A DNA stretch of 64,000 bases from JAUMBM01 sp964645715 (GTDB lineage: Bacteria > Bacteroidota > Bacteroidia > Chitinophagales > Saprospiraceae). The notes beneath the pieces are model-generated. The model was not told where the DNA came from. It saw nothing but the letters and a program-made list of their open reading frames with translations, and did not search any database. Position numbers and translations under genes: made by a program. Shown here one piece after another: positions 44,428 to 53,681 of the stretch (position 1 is the stretch's first letter; each line of letters begins with the position of its first letter). Location of the stretch: contig CAZYAO010000018.1 of NCBI GenBank assembly GCA_964645715.1, positions 5,898-69,897 on the forward strand. Direction: 5' to 3'.

Positions 44428-46596
44428 ATGGAATACAAACAGGGAGATTTGGTTTATAATCGCTACCGGTTGCAACAGCCGCTGGGCGACGGGGGCTTCT
44501 CGAAAGTGTGGAAAGCAGTCGATGAGGAGGCGGTGACGATGGTGGCCATCAAATTGTTTCTGGTACGCGATGCGGAGGGAGTAGAACTCTGCCGGTCTGA
44601 GTATCAGCAGACTTTCGATCTTCGCCACGCTCACATCCTGAAGCCCACTTTTTTTGGCGTCGATCGCGGTATCACTCCCTTCCTGCTGATGCCTTTTTGC
44701 AGCCGGGGCAGCCTCGAGGGCAAACGGCTGCCGGAAAGGGAAATTGCCAGCCTGCTGGCACAGGTTGGCGGGGCGCTTGCCTATCTCCACGGGCTACCCA
44801 GCCCGGTCGTCCATTATGACCTCCGCCCCGACAATGTGCTTGTCAATGATGCCGGCGAGTATATGTTGAGTGATTTTGGGATCAGCCGCAAGCTCGAACT
44901 GCGCCTGACCAATCCGTTGCACGGTGGCGGCAATAACTACAGCCGCGGGCTAACGCCCATGCCCTACCGCGCTCCGGAGCTCTGTACCACCGAAACAGGC
45001 AACCAGGTAGCCAATACGCGCACAGATATTTGGGCGCTGGGGGCTACTGCTTACTACCTCGCTACAGGGCTGCCGCCTTTCCGCGAGCAGGGTGGCTACG
45101 CCCAAAATCTGTATACGGGCGCAGAGGATCCGCTGCAGATGCTGCCGCGCCACTGGCCGTCTTCTTTGTCGCCTTCCCTGCTCAACCTCCTAACCGCCTG
45201 CCTGGCCAAAGCACCCTGGGATAGACCCGGTGCTCAGCAACTGGTCGATGAGGCCAACCACTATCTGCTAACCACTGCGTGGAAGCTGAAGGAGGTAAAA
45301 GCGCCTTTGCCCCCGCCTGTAAGCCCCGCACCCTCAAACAACCCTTCTTCGCATGCGCAACCGGCGGCAGAAAACATTTCTTCTCCCCAAGGGAAGTGGC
45401 CAAATGCCGGGGCAGCACATAACAGCGGCCGGGGAGAAAAATATACAGCTCCTGTATGGCAACGGGCACAAAATGCCGGTGCTACACCTGTCAGCAGGGG
45501 TGCAGCGACCTCTGACGGACAGCAGACAGTCATATTGATAGCCGCCTTGGTCGCGCTGGTATTACTGTTGTCCATAGGGACTGCTGCCTGGCGTTTTATG
45601 AGCTATCGCGACCTGCTGCAGACCGGCGAGCAGGCCTGGTCACAGGGCGACTGGCCGGCAGCGGAGGCAGCCTACGCTCAGGCGATGGGCTACCGCCTTT
45701 TTAAAACCGATCGATTGGAGGCTCTCCTGCACAATGCCCGCAGAGAGCGGCGGCTGGCCGAGTACGAAACCGTCGGCCGCCCCGCCGAAGGCCTGCTGGC
45801 TGTCCGGGATACAACGGCCGACGGGCAACTGCGCTGGGGATATGCAGATACCAGCGGCAGCATCCTCCAGATTGCGCTGCTCTACGATGAGGCTGGGACT
45901 TTTGAAGGAGGGAAAGCCCGCGTGCGCAGAGGGGAGGACCATTTTTACATCGATCGCCAGGGCAGGCGGGTGATCGTCACGGGAGGTAATTCCGGGACTG
46001 ATCGTGGTGAGCCAGCAGAAGAGGATAGCAACGCCAGTTCACCAGAAAAACAGCCAATCGATGACAACCAGCCAGCTGGGGGGAATGCCTCCACTACACC
46101 AGCAGCAAAACCTCCGAAAGTCACAAATCCGGCACCCCCAGCACCTAAATCATCGGCGCGAAAGCCTGAGCCCCCTAAAGAACTCAGGGAAAGAGGCGCC
46201 CTGCGCATGCCACGGGCCAGCAGCTGCCAGCGTTCTGCCACCACTACCGCCATACTGCAGTTGCGACCTTCTGCGGAAATGGAACTAAAGACCATCACGC
46301 TCTGGGCTACAGCCTGCGGGAGCTTACGCATCGCTCTTGATGGCAGGCAGTTGGATAGGACTGTGTCAGAAGGAGAAAATACCATCAGCCTGAATGAGTT
46401 GGATGTACGCCTACAGTCCGGCAAAAATTATTCGCTCTCTCTGAGTATGCAGCCTGGCGGACGCTGCCCGGCGGCTACGAATGCACCGCAGCTCGAGAGT
46501 GAACGCGGCTGCGGAGCTCCGCTCAGCGGATCGTCCCAACTGGAAATCATTGCCAACACAAACCAAGTAGTTTATGAAATCCGCTATCGCTACTAA
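44428..46596 (+). CDS. Membrane-spanning Ser/Thr protein kinase with WG-like repeats
   Basis: A 722-residue protein. Kinase domain residues ~10-280: GDGGFSKV loop, VAIKLF, catalytic loop HYDLRPDN (Lys replaced by Arg), DFGIS and RAPE. A disordered Pro-rich linker leads to a membrane helix at about 367-388. The extracytoplasmic part has a segment like a WG repeat (YDEAGTFEGGKARVRRGEDH, FYIDRQGRRVI), a low-complexity region and a C-terminal beta-rich domain with several Cys. It begins 11 bases after the phosphatase, and its end overlaps the next gene by 23 bases. It is probably the transmembrane sensor kinase of the locus; the weak catalytic loop may reduce activity. Confidence 0.88.
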   Translation: MEYKQGDLVYNRYRLQQPLGDGGFSKVWKAVDEEAVTMVAIKLFLVRDAEGVELCRSEYQQTFDLRHAHILKPTFFGVDRGITPFLLMPFCSRGSLEGKRLPEREIASLLAQVGGALAYLHGLPSPVVHYDLRPDNVLVNDAGEYMLSDFGISRKLELRLTNPLHGGGNNYSRGLTPMPYRAPELCTTETGNQVANTRTDIWALGATAYYLATGLPPFREQGGYAQNLYTGAEDPLQMLPRHWPSSLSPSLLNLLTACLAKAPWDRPGAQQLVDEANHYLLTTAWKLKEVKAPLPPPVSPAPSNNPSSHAQPAAENISSPQGKWPNAGAAHNSGRGEKYTAPVWQRAQNAGATPVSRGAATSDGQQTVILIAALVALVLLLSIGTAAWRFMSYRDLLQTGEQAWSQGDWPAAEAAYAQAMGYRLFKTDRLEALLHNARRERRLAEYETVGRPAEGLLAVRDTTADGQLRWGYADTSGSILQIALLYDEAGTFEGGKARVRRGEDHFYIDRQGRRVIVTGGNSGTDRGEPAEEDSNASSPEKQPIDDNQPAGGNASTTPAAKPPKVTNPAPPAPKSSARKPEPPKELRERGALRMPRASSCQRSATTTAILQLRPSAEMELKTITLWATACGSLRIALDGRQLDRTVSEGENTISLNELDVRLQSGKNYSLSLSMQPGGRCPAATNAPQLESERGCGAPLSGSSQLEIIANTNQVVYEIRYRY

Positions 46597-48640
46597 AGTC
46601 ATGTGCTTCCTCTGGGCGCTCTTGTCAGTGCTGTGGCCGGCCGGGCAGATTCTCGGCCAGTCGAACGACTGTACGCTGCAGTGCCCGGCCGCCACGACCC
46701 TTTTTGTCGACGATCTGTGCGAATTTCGGCTGGACAGTGCCGCTACCGCCAGCTTTACACCTGTCAGCGATGATTGCGCCGTCGACATCAGCTTCGCTCC
46801 ACTACTGCGCAACACAGCAGGGGACACCCTTTACAATCCGGGTTTTGCCCCCTTGCCTTCCCTGCAGGGGTTGAGTCTGTCGCTTGGCCAGTCGACTCTT
46901 AGCTGGTACGTTCGTGATTCAGTGGGTATCAGGGATAGCTGTCAGCTGCTGCTGACAGTGCGCGACACCACGCCGCCCCGGCTCAATTGCCCGCTGCGTG
47001 TACAACTGACACCGCCTGCCAACTCGGGCTGCAGCTATCCGGTGGCAGGCACAGAGATAAATCCGCTGAGCTGGACCGACAATTGTCCGGTAGCCGGCAT
47101 CAGCTTTGCCCCGCTGCTGCGCAACATGGCAGGGGATACCCTCTACAATCCGGGTTTTGCAGCCACACCCTCTTTGCAGGGCTTACTTCTGAATCGTGGT
47201 CAGTCAATACTCAATTGGGTTGTACGTGATGCTGCCGGCAACAGCAGCAGTTGCGAGATGTCGGTAGAAGTGCGTGCTGCCTATGAAGGGCAGCTGCAGC
47301 CTTGGATCGACGGGCAGCCGGTGGATCGTGATACTACCTGTCAGCAGAACGAATACCGCCTGTCCTACCAGCCTGCCAATTTGGCCATCGTCAGTCGCCG
47401 TTGGTCGCGCAATGGCTCGCTGCTGTCTTCAGATGGCTCATTCCTGCTGGAGAGCCCTGCGGCGGCAGGCACATACCGCTACGAACTGCTCATCACCGAC
47501 AATGCCGGTTGTACGTATCCGCTCGATTACAACGTATTGGTACACCCCCTGCCGATGCCGGCCATCGAAGGACAATCGCTGCTCTGTGCTGGTAGCCGGG
47601 TGCAACTGCAGGCAGAAGACAGTTATGTTGCTTATCAGTGGACAATCGACGGAGCCCCGGCCGGCAATGAAGCGCTTTACGTCAGCGAGCCCATAGGTGT
47701 GCCGGGCAGCTTTCGCTATCGGTTGACAGTTACGGACAGCATTGGATGCACGGGTACTGACTCGCTGACGGTTCAGCTGATCAGCAACCCGCAGCCAATG
47801 ATTGAGGGAGTATTCAGCATTTGCGCCAATCAGCAGGAACTGGTATTCGTTGCGGAAGGGGGTATTCCGGCAGGCAGTGGCCGCAGCTTTACCTGGCAGA
47901 TTCCGGGCGATTGGGCAACAGTGCTCTACCGGCGGTCCGACAGCCTGGCGATACGAGTGGTCAATCCGCTGCCAGCAGGCCCTCATCGGCTGCTCGTACG
48001 GGAGGAGCTTGTAAGTAGCCAGCTCAGCTGCGCGGGTAGCGATACACTCAGCTTGGCAGTTATCGGTGGGCAGACAGCACCGGACGTATCGGCCATTGGC
48101 TACCTGCCGGCCGGCAATGTGCTGGTCTGTGCCGATGCCGGCTACTGCTATCAGTGGGGTTTTACCGACCGCCAGACAGGCAACGAGAGCCTGCTGGCGG
48201 GTGAAAATTATCAAACCTATGTGGCTCAGAGTAACTGGAACCCCGCAGGTCGGCAGTATTGGGTAGATACCTGGGCGGCAGCAGATCCCTGTGGCACTCC
48301 CCCAGCCTGCCGCACCCGCTCTTACTACGATCGCGAGCTACCCACCGCTGCTGCGGAAGTAGCAGGCGAGGTGCCGCCTTCTGTGCATATTTTTCCCAAC
48401 CCCAACAAAGGCAGCTTCCTGCTGTCGGTTGCACAATGGCCACACCGGCAGGCCACGCTGCTGATTGTTGACGCTGCCGGCCGTCGGCACTGGCAGTCGT
48501 CAGTACAGGTGGCCGATTACCCGGCTTGGGAGTGGCAGCTTACTGGGGCTGCTAACCAGCTGCCGCCGGGCTTGTACTGGTTGTGTCTGGTGCATGAAAA
48601 CGCAGTGCTGGCCGCCGCCACTTTTGTCGTTCAGCAGTAA
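46574..48640 (+). CDS. Secreted protein with HYR-like repeats and T9SS sorting domain
   Basis: A 688-residue exported protein: signal peptide (CFLWALLSVLWPAGQILGQ), two near-identical HYR-like modules marked by FAPLLRN-AGDTLYNPGF and ending in CQLLLTVRD or CEMSVEVRA, several PKD-like modules, and a T9SS type A sorting domain (VHIFPNPNKGSFLLSV ... LPPGLYWLCLVHEN). It should be displayed on or released from the surface. Its overlap of 23 bases with the kinase gene places it firmly in the operon, so it is probably the extracellular component of the system. Confidence 0.85.
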   Translation: MKSAIATKVMCFLWALLSVLWPAGQILGQSNDCTLQCPAATTLFVDDLCEFRLDSAATASFTPVSDDCAVDISFAPLLRNTAGDTLYNPGFAPLPSLQGLSLSLGQSTLSWYVRDSVGIRDSCQLLLTVRDTTPPRLNCPLRVQLTPPANSGCSYPVAGTEINPLSWTDNCPVAGISFAPLLRNMAGDTLYNPGFAATPSLQGLLLNRGQSILNWVVRDAAGNSSSCEMSVEVRAAYEGQLQPWIDGQPVDRDTTCQQNEYRLSYQPANLAIVSRRWSRNGSLLSSDGSFLLESPAAAGTYRYELLITDNAGCTYPLDYNVLVHPLPMPAIEGQSLLCAGSRVQLQAEDSYVAYQWTIDGAPAGNEALYVSEPIGVPGSFRYRLTVTDSIGCTGTDSLTVQLISNPQPMIEGVFSICANQQELVFVAEGGIPAGSGRSFTWQIPGDWATVLYRRSDSLAIRVVNPLPAGPHRLLVREELVSSQLSCAGSDTLSLAVIGGQTAPDVSAIGYLPAGNVLVCADAGYCYQWGFTDRQTGNESLLAGENYQTYVAQSNWNPAGRQYWVDTWAAADPCGTPPACRTRSYYDRELPTAAAEVAGEVPPSVHIFPNPNKGSFLLSVAQWPHRQATLLIVDAAGRRHWQSSVQVADYPAWEWQLTGAANQLPPGLYWLCLVHENAVLAAATFVVQQ

Positions 48641-48678
48641 AAAAGGCTGGCGATCGCGCCGGCACAACGCATAGCGCT

Positions 48679-50172
48679 ATGAAAAAGATTGTACTTGTTT
48701 TTCTGTGTTCATTGCTCTTTGGCGGGCTCTCTGCTCAGGATTCCGTGCGCCTGATTGTCGGAAGTCAGCTCGACATCACCCGGCTAAACGTGCCTACAAC
48801 TGCCTACGACAGCCTGCTGAAGGTGCTGGAAGGAGCCGTCAATACGTACCAGACGCTCGGCAATTTTTACGATCCTGTTGCAGGTATGCCGGCGCCGCAG
48901 GCGGCGGATGCTTTTCGCGCACTGCACAAGCCCAGTGCACAGCTTCTGGCCGATTACAGGGAAGAAACCCGACAGGCCATAGGGATAACCGAGTATTGTC
49001 GTGAGTTGACGTACTACTTTGCAGATGAAGGGTTTCGGTTTGCTGTCCGCCGTGCTGAATTGACCGACCTGTGGTGGGACACGCTATACAACAACAAATA
49101 CCTGGCGACCCTTGTGCTGGACAAAGAGGCTTTCAATCGGCTGTCGCCGATGGGCCAGCCAAAGGCGGTGCCGGCCGGCCGCGGGCTGTACCAGCTGCTG
49201 CTGCAGCTGGAAATCAGCCCCGATCTGGCTGGCTGGCAGATTCGCGAAGCCACCGCTTATCGGCCGACGGGCGGGGAGACAACGGTTGTCGATGACTACA
49301 GCACCTACCTGTCGCTGCAGGCGGCCGGCACACGCTGGCTGCCTGTCTACAACACGCAGCCGCTCTGGGCGCAGGCTACGGGTGCCCGGCTTACACATAC
49401 CGCAGGTCCGGCTTATGCCCTGGGCCTGCAGCTGGCTACGAATCGCTGGCTCCCGCGCTCGAAGGCAGCTAAATCTTGGTATCTGCTGCTGGGGGTGTTC
49501 TACGGGCAGCAGTCGCTGCGCACGGAGATGCAGGATTATGCCGTGACTGTACAGGCGGTGGCCGGCGGATTGCCTTTTGAGCGGCAGGGTTCCGGCATAA
49601 GAGCCACGGAGGAACTCACCATCAGCAGTTTGGGAATCCCCCTGGGGCTGGGCTGGTCATTCAGGTCAGGTTTTTCAACCCGCTGGATGCTCGAGGCTGT
49701 GCTGCTTCCCTCGCTGGTGCTGGCGGCCGATGCCAGCATCGAGGCAAACGGCGACTATGTCGGCAGGGTGATGGTTGGCGGGCAGGATGTATTGTTGCCG
49801 GGAGCGCCCGGGGGGCGCGTGACCCGGCCCGGCAATGAAGAATTGTGGGAAAATGAATATGGTCTGGGGCGTGGATTACAGGCTTCACTCATGCCCGAGC
49901 CTCCCACAGCTGCAGGGCTGTGGCTGCGGCTGTCGCCGGCCGTCAGCATAGATTTCAACAGCCGTAATCCTGCGCTGGGCATGCTGTTGGCCCTGGATGC
50001 AGCCTTCAACCTCAGGCCGCAGCTTCGGGAGCAACCGTATGCTGAGCTACCATTGGGGCGTATGGGCGAGCTGCCCGGCAATTTGTCCACTGGTTGGCTG
50101 TCTGACCTGCGCCACCACAGCCTCGGGCTGCGGCTGGGGCTGTACTACCATTTCAGAAAATCCAATAACTGA
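48679..50172 (+). CDS. Exported, probably outer-membrane protein of unknown function
   Basis: A 497-residue protein with a signal peptide (IVLVFLCSLLFGGLSAQ). The N-terminal ~130 residues are helical. The remainder has amphipathic beta strands ending in LGLRLGLYYHFRKSNN, consistent with an outer-membrane barrel. I recognise no family. It sits between the T9SS cargo and the TssR-like gene and may anchor the machinery in the outer membrane. Confidence 0.7.
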   Translation: MKKIVLVFLCSLLFGGLSAQDSVRLIVGSQLDITRLNVPTTAYDSLLKVLEGAVNTYQTLGNFYDPVAGMPAPQAADAFRALHKPSAQLLADYREETRQAIGITEYCRELTYYFADEGFRFAVRRAELTDLWWDTLYNNKYLATLVLDKEAFNRLSPMGQPKAVPAGRGLYQLLLQLEISPDLAGWQIREATAYRPTGGETTVVDDYSTYLSLQAAGTRWLPVYNTQPLWAQATGARLTHTAGPAYALGLQLATNRWLPRSKAAKSWYLLLGVFYGQQSLRTEMQDYAVTVQAVAGGLPFERQGSGIRATEELTISSLGIPLGLGWSFRSGFSTRWMLEAVLLPSLVLAADASIEANGDYVGRVMVGGQDVLLPGAPGGRVTRPGNEELWENEYGLGRGLQASLMPEPPTAAGLWLRLSPAVSIDFNSRNPALGMLLALDAAFNLRPQLREQPYAELPLGRMGELPGNLSTGWLSDLRHHSLGLRLGLYYHFRKSNN

Positions 50173-50205
50173 TATTTTAACCGGAGCCAATAACGATTTC
50201 CATCC

Positions 50206-52818
50206 ATGAAAAAGACGATAAAGCCTGTGGGTATTTTTTTTCCAACAACCATACGGCCGGCTGGCTGCTGCTGGTTGCTGTCGGCATTGCTGTTGCTGTT
50301 GGGCGCAAATGACATGACTGCCCAGCGTTTTGTGCTGGGCAAGCCCTATGCCCTTGGCATGCCGCGGGATCTGCCCGATGCGGAGCTGGCGACGCTCATA
50401 CGCACAGGGCTGCGTGAGAAAAGCCGGGACGATGCCTGGGTGGTCTACTCTGACCGGCACAGCAATCCTACCTATGGCCAGCCTGATGGTTCGGGGCCGG
50501 TAAAACGGAAGATAGGATTTGCGGAAGGGCCTTTTTATGTAGCGGAAGAAAGGGAGACATTTATCCGCATTGCCAAATGTCCGAGTGTCGACGGACTGAA
50601 TGTGAGCAAGGGCAGTAGTTGCGAGGATTATGGCTGGGTAGCCAAGGACAAGATGTTGCTGTGGAATGGAGGGCTCATCAATCGCTACACCCAAATACAC
50701 CAGAAGGTATTTCTGCTCAACAAAGGCAGCGAGCTGAAGGCAATGATCGAACAAGGTACAAGCCGTGATCTGGTGGCGATACAAGAGTCACCTGCCGACG
50801 GGGCACCGCGCCGTCCTGATCTGCGTATTTACAGCTTCTATTTTGTGCTGAAGCGGGAAAATGGCTACTTCCTGCTCGCAAAGGAGGCACGCCTGGGGGC
50901 GCTGAGCACCTCGGGAGCCGATATTGTAGGCTGGGTGCGGGGCAATCGCTGCACGGATTGGAATACGCGCGTATCGCTGGAGCCTAATTTTGCGGTAGCG
51001 GCTTTTGCGGAGCGCAAAGCCAATGAGGCACTGCACGTGAGGGGATACGAGCGGGCTGAGGATGCCCGGCAGGCGGCCGCAGGCCAGCGACCAGGCAATG
51101 TATTCTGGGACAACGATCCGGTACGGGTAAGCGCCAATAAGTTGTCGCGCGATGCACGCAGATTCAAAGGGTCGGTTATTCGCTTCCCGTTGCTGTCGTC
51201 GGGTCAGCAGCCCGTGACAGATGTATTCAGGTCCTGCGTAATTGGAGAAATGCCGCGGGTGGTGGAAATCAACGGTCGGCGGACAGTAGAGGGGTCAGTT
51301 GACCCTGTTGAGTGGGCAGAAATACAAGCGAAGGCAGAGGAGTGGGTCAGTCAGAAGGATAAGGTCAATATTTTGTTTGCAGTGCAGGGAACCAACAAAA
51401 TGAATGCCTATCGCCGGGCGATGGTCGACGCTATGGGACAGGTAGCTGCCCAGTTTGAAGGTAAACGTGTCCGATATGGACTGGTCGTATACAGGAATGT
51501 GGAAGACGGGGCTGCCCTGATTAATGGTAAGCCACAGGACAAACTGCTCAGCATACTTCCGCTGACAGCCGACCTGGCGGCTGCACAGCGCTTCCTGACG
51601 GAGGCGGAGATGAACAACTGGGTCAATCCGGAGGATTATCCTGCCTTGTATTACGGGCTGAGTCAGGGAATTAGCAAGGCTGGTTTCAATGCCCGGGAGA
51701 CCAACGTGGTGGTGGTCATTGGTGCTGATGCCAACTATGCTTACAACCGTGCGCTGGCAGCCAAATACAAGGATCATCGGACAATGGTGAAGACGGAAAT
51801 GCTTTTTGACCAGCTCGCCGCCAACGAAATTCACCTCTATGCGGTACAGCTCATCAACAACGGACTGCGGGCCAGCGAGCTCTTTCGGGATCAAATCCAT
51901 GATCTGATTAATGAAACCGCCAAGCGGATTTATTACAGCTCTTACGGAAGCGGACAGGCAGGGGGGGCAAGTGCACCACCACCCGATCTAAAGCCTTTGG
52001 CCGACAGTGCGGAGGGGGATGTCTGGCATCGCATCGAGCAGTATTTTGTGCCGGGAGGTATCTGGTATCCGGCAGACGCAAAATTTGTAGAGGTGGGTGA
52101 ACTGGGGGCTAAGGTCAATCTGTGCCTGACAGAAAGTGCGCGGCAATTGCAGAAACTCAATGAATCCATTGGTAGCTACATCATGGCAGGTAAAGCTATG
52201 CAGCAGCGGGATGAGGCCAGGTTTGACAATGTGCCCGGTCCCTTGGCTGAGGCAGCAGCACTCAAGTTTGCCCGCGATATCGGCCTGGATGCGCTCTATT
52301 TGCAAGGCGACAAATACCAGCTGTACAGCGAGGTCTTCTTTCCGCGCCAGTTGCGAACCGCCAGTCACGCGCCTATGTCCTACGTACTGTTTATGCCTGC
52401 CTCCGACCTCACCAACTACCTGAATGTCATCAAGCGTGTCAGGGGAGAAATCGGCACCTCCAGCAGTGAGAAACGCGAAGGACTGGTCAATATCTATCGG
52501 CAGCTGCTGACCGAGTTTACCGGCAACAGACAGCTGAGCGAGCGGCAATTCCGGGAAACAAGCGTACAGGAAGTGGCGCTCGCGATTCAGGGTATCGAAA
52601 AAGAAGGAGTAACCCTCGGATTTTTACCGGACAAAGATATGGCCTGTCTGCTCAACGAGCGTTGCACGCCTTTGTCAGAGATCGACAAACTGTTGGAGCG
52701 ATTCGATACGGTGCGGCGTACCCTTGAGGAGGAAGTATTTGCTGTAGGTTACGAGTTCAAGTATACCGGCAGTGAAGGCAATAGTTACTACTGGATTCCA
52801 ATCGAAAAAACCTTCTAG
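50206..52818 (+). CDS. TssR-like exported protein with degenerate VWA domain
   Basis: An 870-residue protein with a signal peptide ending in NDMTAQ. The N-terminal half (DDAWVVYSDRHSNPTY, KRKIGFAEGPFYVAEERE, DYGWVAKDKMLLW, IVGWVRGNRC) resembles TssR, a protein of the Bacteroidota type VI secretion system. The middle has a VWA-like fold (VNILFAVQGTNKMNAYRRAM, about residue 385-405, then NVVVVIGADANYAY), but the MIDAS DxSxS is replaced by QGTNK, so metal binding is unlikely. The family call is from recalled sequence patterns. No T6SS structural genes are in the window, so its function here must differ or the apparatus is encoded elsewhere. Confidence 0.7.
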   Translation: MKKTIKPVGIFFPTTIRPAGCCWLLSALLLLLGANDMTAQRFVLGKPYALGMPRDLPDAELATLIRTGLREKSRDDAWVVYSDRHSNPTYGQPDGSGPVKRKIGFAEGPFYVAEERETFIRIAKCPSVDGLNVSKGSSCEDYGWVAKDKMLLWNGGLINRYTQIHQKVFLLNKGSELKAMIEQGTSRDLVAIQESPADGAPRRPDLRIYSFYFVLKRENGYFLLAKEARLGALSTSGADIVGWVRGNRCTDWNTRVSLEPNFAVAAFAERKANEALHVRGYERAEDARQAAAGQRPGNVFWDNDPVRVSANKLSRDARRFKGSVIRFPLLSSGQQPVTDVFRSCVIGEMPRVVEINGRRTVEGSVDPVEWAEIQAKAEEWVSQKDKVNILFAVQGTNKMNAYRRAMVDAMGQVAAQFEGKRVRYGLVVYRNVEDGAALINGKPQDKLLSILPLTADLAAAQRFLTEAEMNNWVNPEDYPALYYGLSQGISKAGFNARETNVVVVIGADANYAYNRALAAKYKDHRTMVKTEMLFDQLAANEIHLYAVQLINNGLRASELFRDQIHDLINETAKRIYYSSYGSGQAGGASAPPPDLKPLADSAEGDVWHRIEQYFVPGGIWYPADAKFVEVGELGAKVNLCLTESARQLQKLNESIGSYIMAGKAMQQRDEARFDNVPGPLAEAAALKFARDIGLDALYLQGDKYQLYSEVFFPRQLRTASHAPMSYVLFMPASDLTNYLNVIKRVRGEIGTSSSEKREGLVNIYRQLLTEFTGNRQLSERQFRETSVQEVALAIQGIEKEGVTLGFLPDKDMACLLNERCTPLSEIDKLLERFDTVRRTLEEEVFAVGYEFKYTGSEGNSYYWIPIEKTF

Positions 52819-52835
52819 TGATCTGTGTACGGCTT

Positions 52836-53681
52836 ATGGAGAAAAAGTTATACGAAATCAGGGACCTGCAGTGTGCTTATCAGCCGGGGCAGGTGGTGCT
52901 GGATATTCCTTCGCTTGACATTGAGCGCGAGCAGCTGGTGTTTGTCGTGGGTGTATCCGGTGGAGGTAAGAGTACGCTGCTGGAAACGTTGGGGCTGATG
53001 AACCACACTACCGCCCATGCGCCGTATGAGGGTTCTGTGCACTTTTTTCCCGCAAGGGAAGCAGCCTTGCCGCTGCTGGATTTGTGGGCGGCAGGGGACG
53101 CTGCCCGTTCGGCCTTCCGCCGCCACTATCTCAGCTTTATTTTTCAGCATACTAACCTGATGCCCAATTTTTCCGCAGGGGAAAATATGATGGCGGCAGC
53201 TCTGCTGGCCGGCCTGTCCGTCGCCGAGGCAGCAGAAAAAGTGCAGGCGCTGATGGAGCAGATAGGCTTGCCAGCGGCTGTGTTTGCGCGCTCCGTCCGG
53301 GAGCTGTCGGGCGGTCAGCGGCAGCGGCTGGCTTTCATCAGAGCACTGATTGCCGACTACGAGCTGCTTTTTGGCGACGAGCCCACTGGTAATCTGGATG
53401 CCAGGACGGCAGATGTGTGTATGCAGCTCCTGCGCAGCCATCTACAGGCATCCCGCAAGACGGCCATCATCGTGACCCACGACCTGCGCATGGCTTGCCG
53501 TTATGCCGATACCATCATTCCCATAGGACTGCACTACGCCGCCGACGGCCAGCCGCATGGCCGCGTCGATGGGGGGCGGGTACTGCGTATGCAGACTGAT
53601 GGTAGCGCCCTGCTGCCTTCGGGGCTGCGCATTGAAGAACCTGTGGGACATTTGTATCATACCATAACTGCCGCCGAATGA
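52836..53681 (+). CDS. ABC transporter ATP-binding protein (LolD/MacB/TagT-like)
   Basis: A 281-residue ABC ATPase with Walker A GVSGGGKST (about 38-46), Q-loop FQHTNLMPNF, signature LSGGQRQRLAF, Walker B ELLFGDEPTGNLD and His switch VTHD. Sequence and context place it with LolD/MacB/FtsE-type ATPases that drive mechanical work by an FtsX-like partner, not transport through the membrane. T6SS TagT is a functional analogue. The ATG at 52836 is preferred; a GTG at 52818 overlaps the TssR-like stop. The next gene overlaps by 4 bases (ATGA). Confidence 0.92.
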   Translation: MEKKLYEIRDLQCAYQPGQVVLDIPSLDIEREQLVFVVGVSGGGKSTLLETLGLMNHTTAHAPYEGSVHFFPAREAALPLLDLWAAGDAARSAFRRHYLSFIFQHTNLMPNFSAGENMMAAALLAGLSVAEAAEKVQALMEQIGLPAAVFARSVRELSGGQRQRLAFIRALIADYELLFGDEPTGNLDARTADVCMQLLRSHLQASRKTAIIVTHDLRMACRYADTIIPIGLHYAADGQPHGRVDGGRVLRMQTDGSALLPSGLRIEEPVGHLYHTITAAE

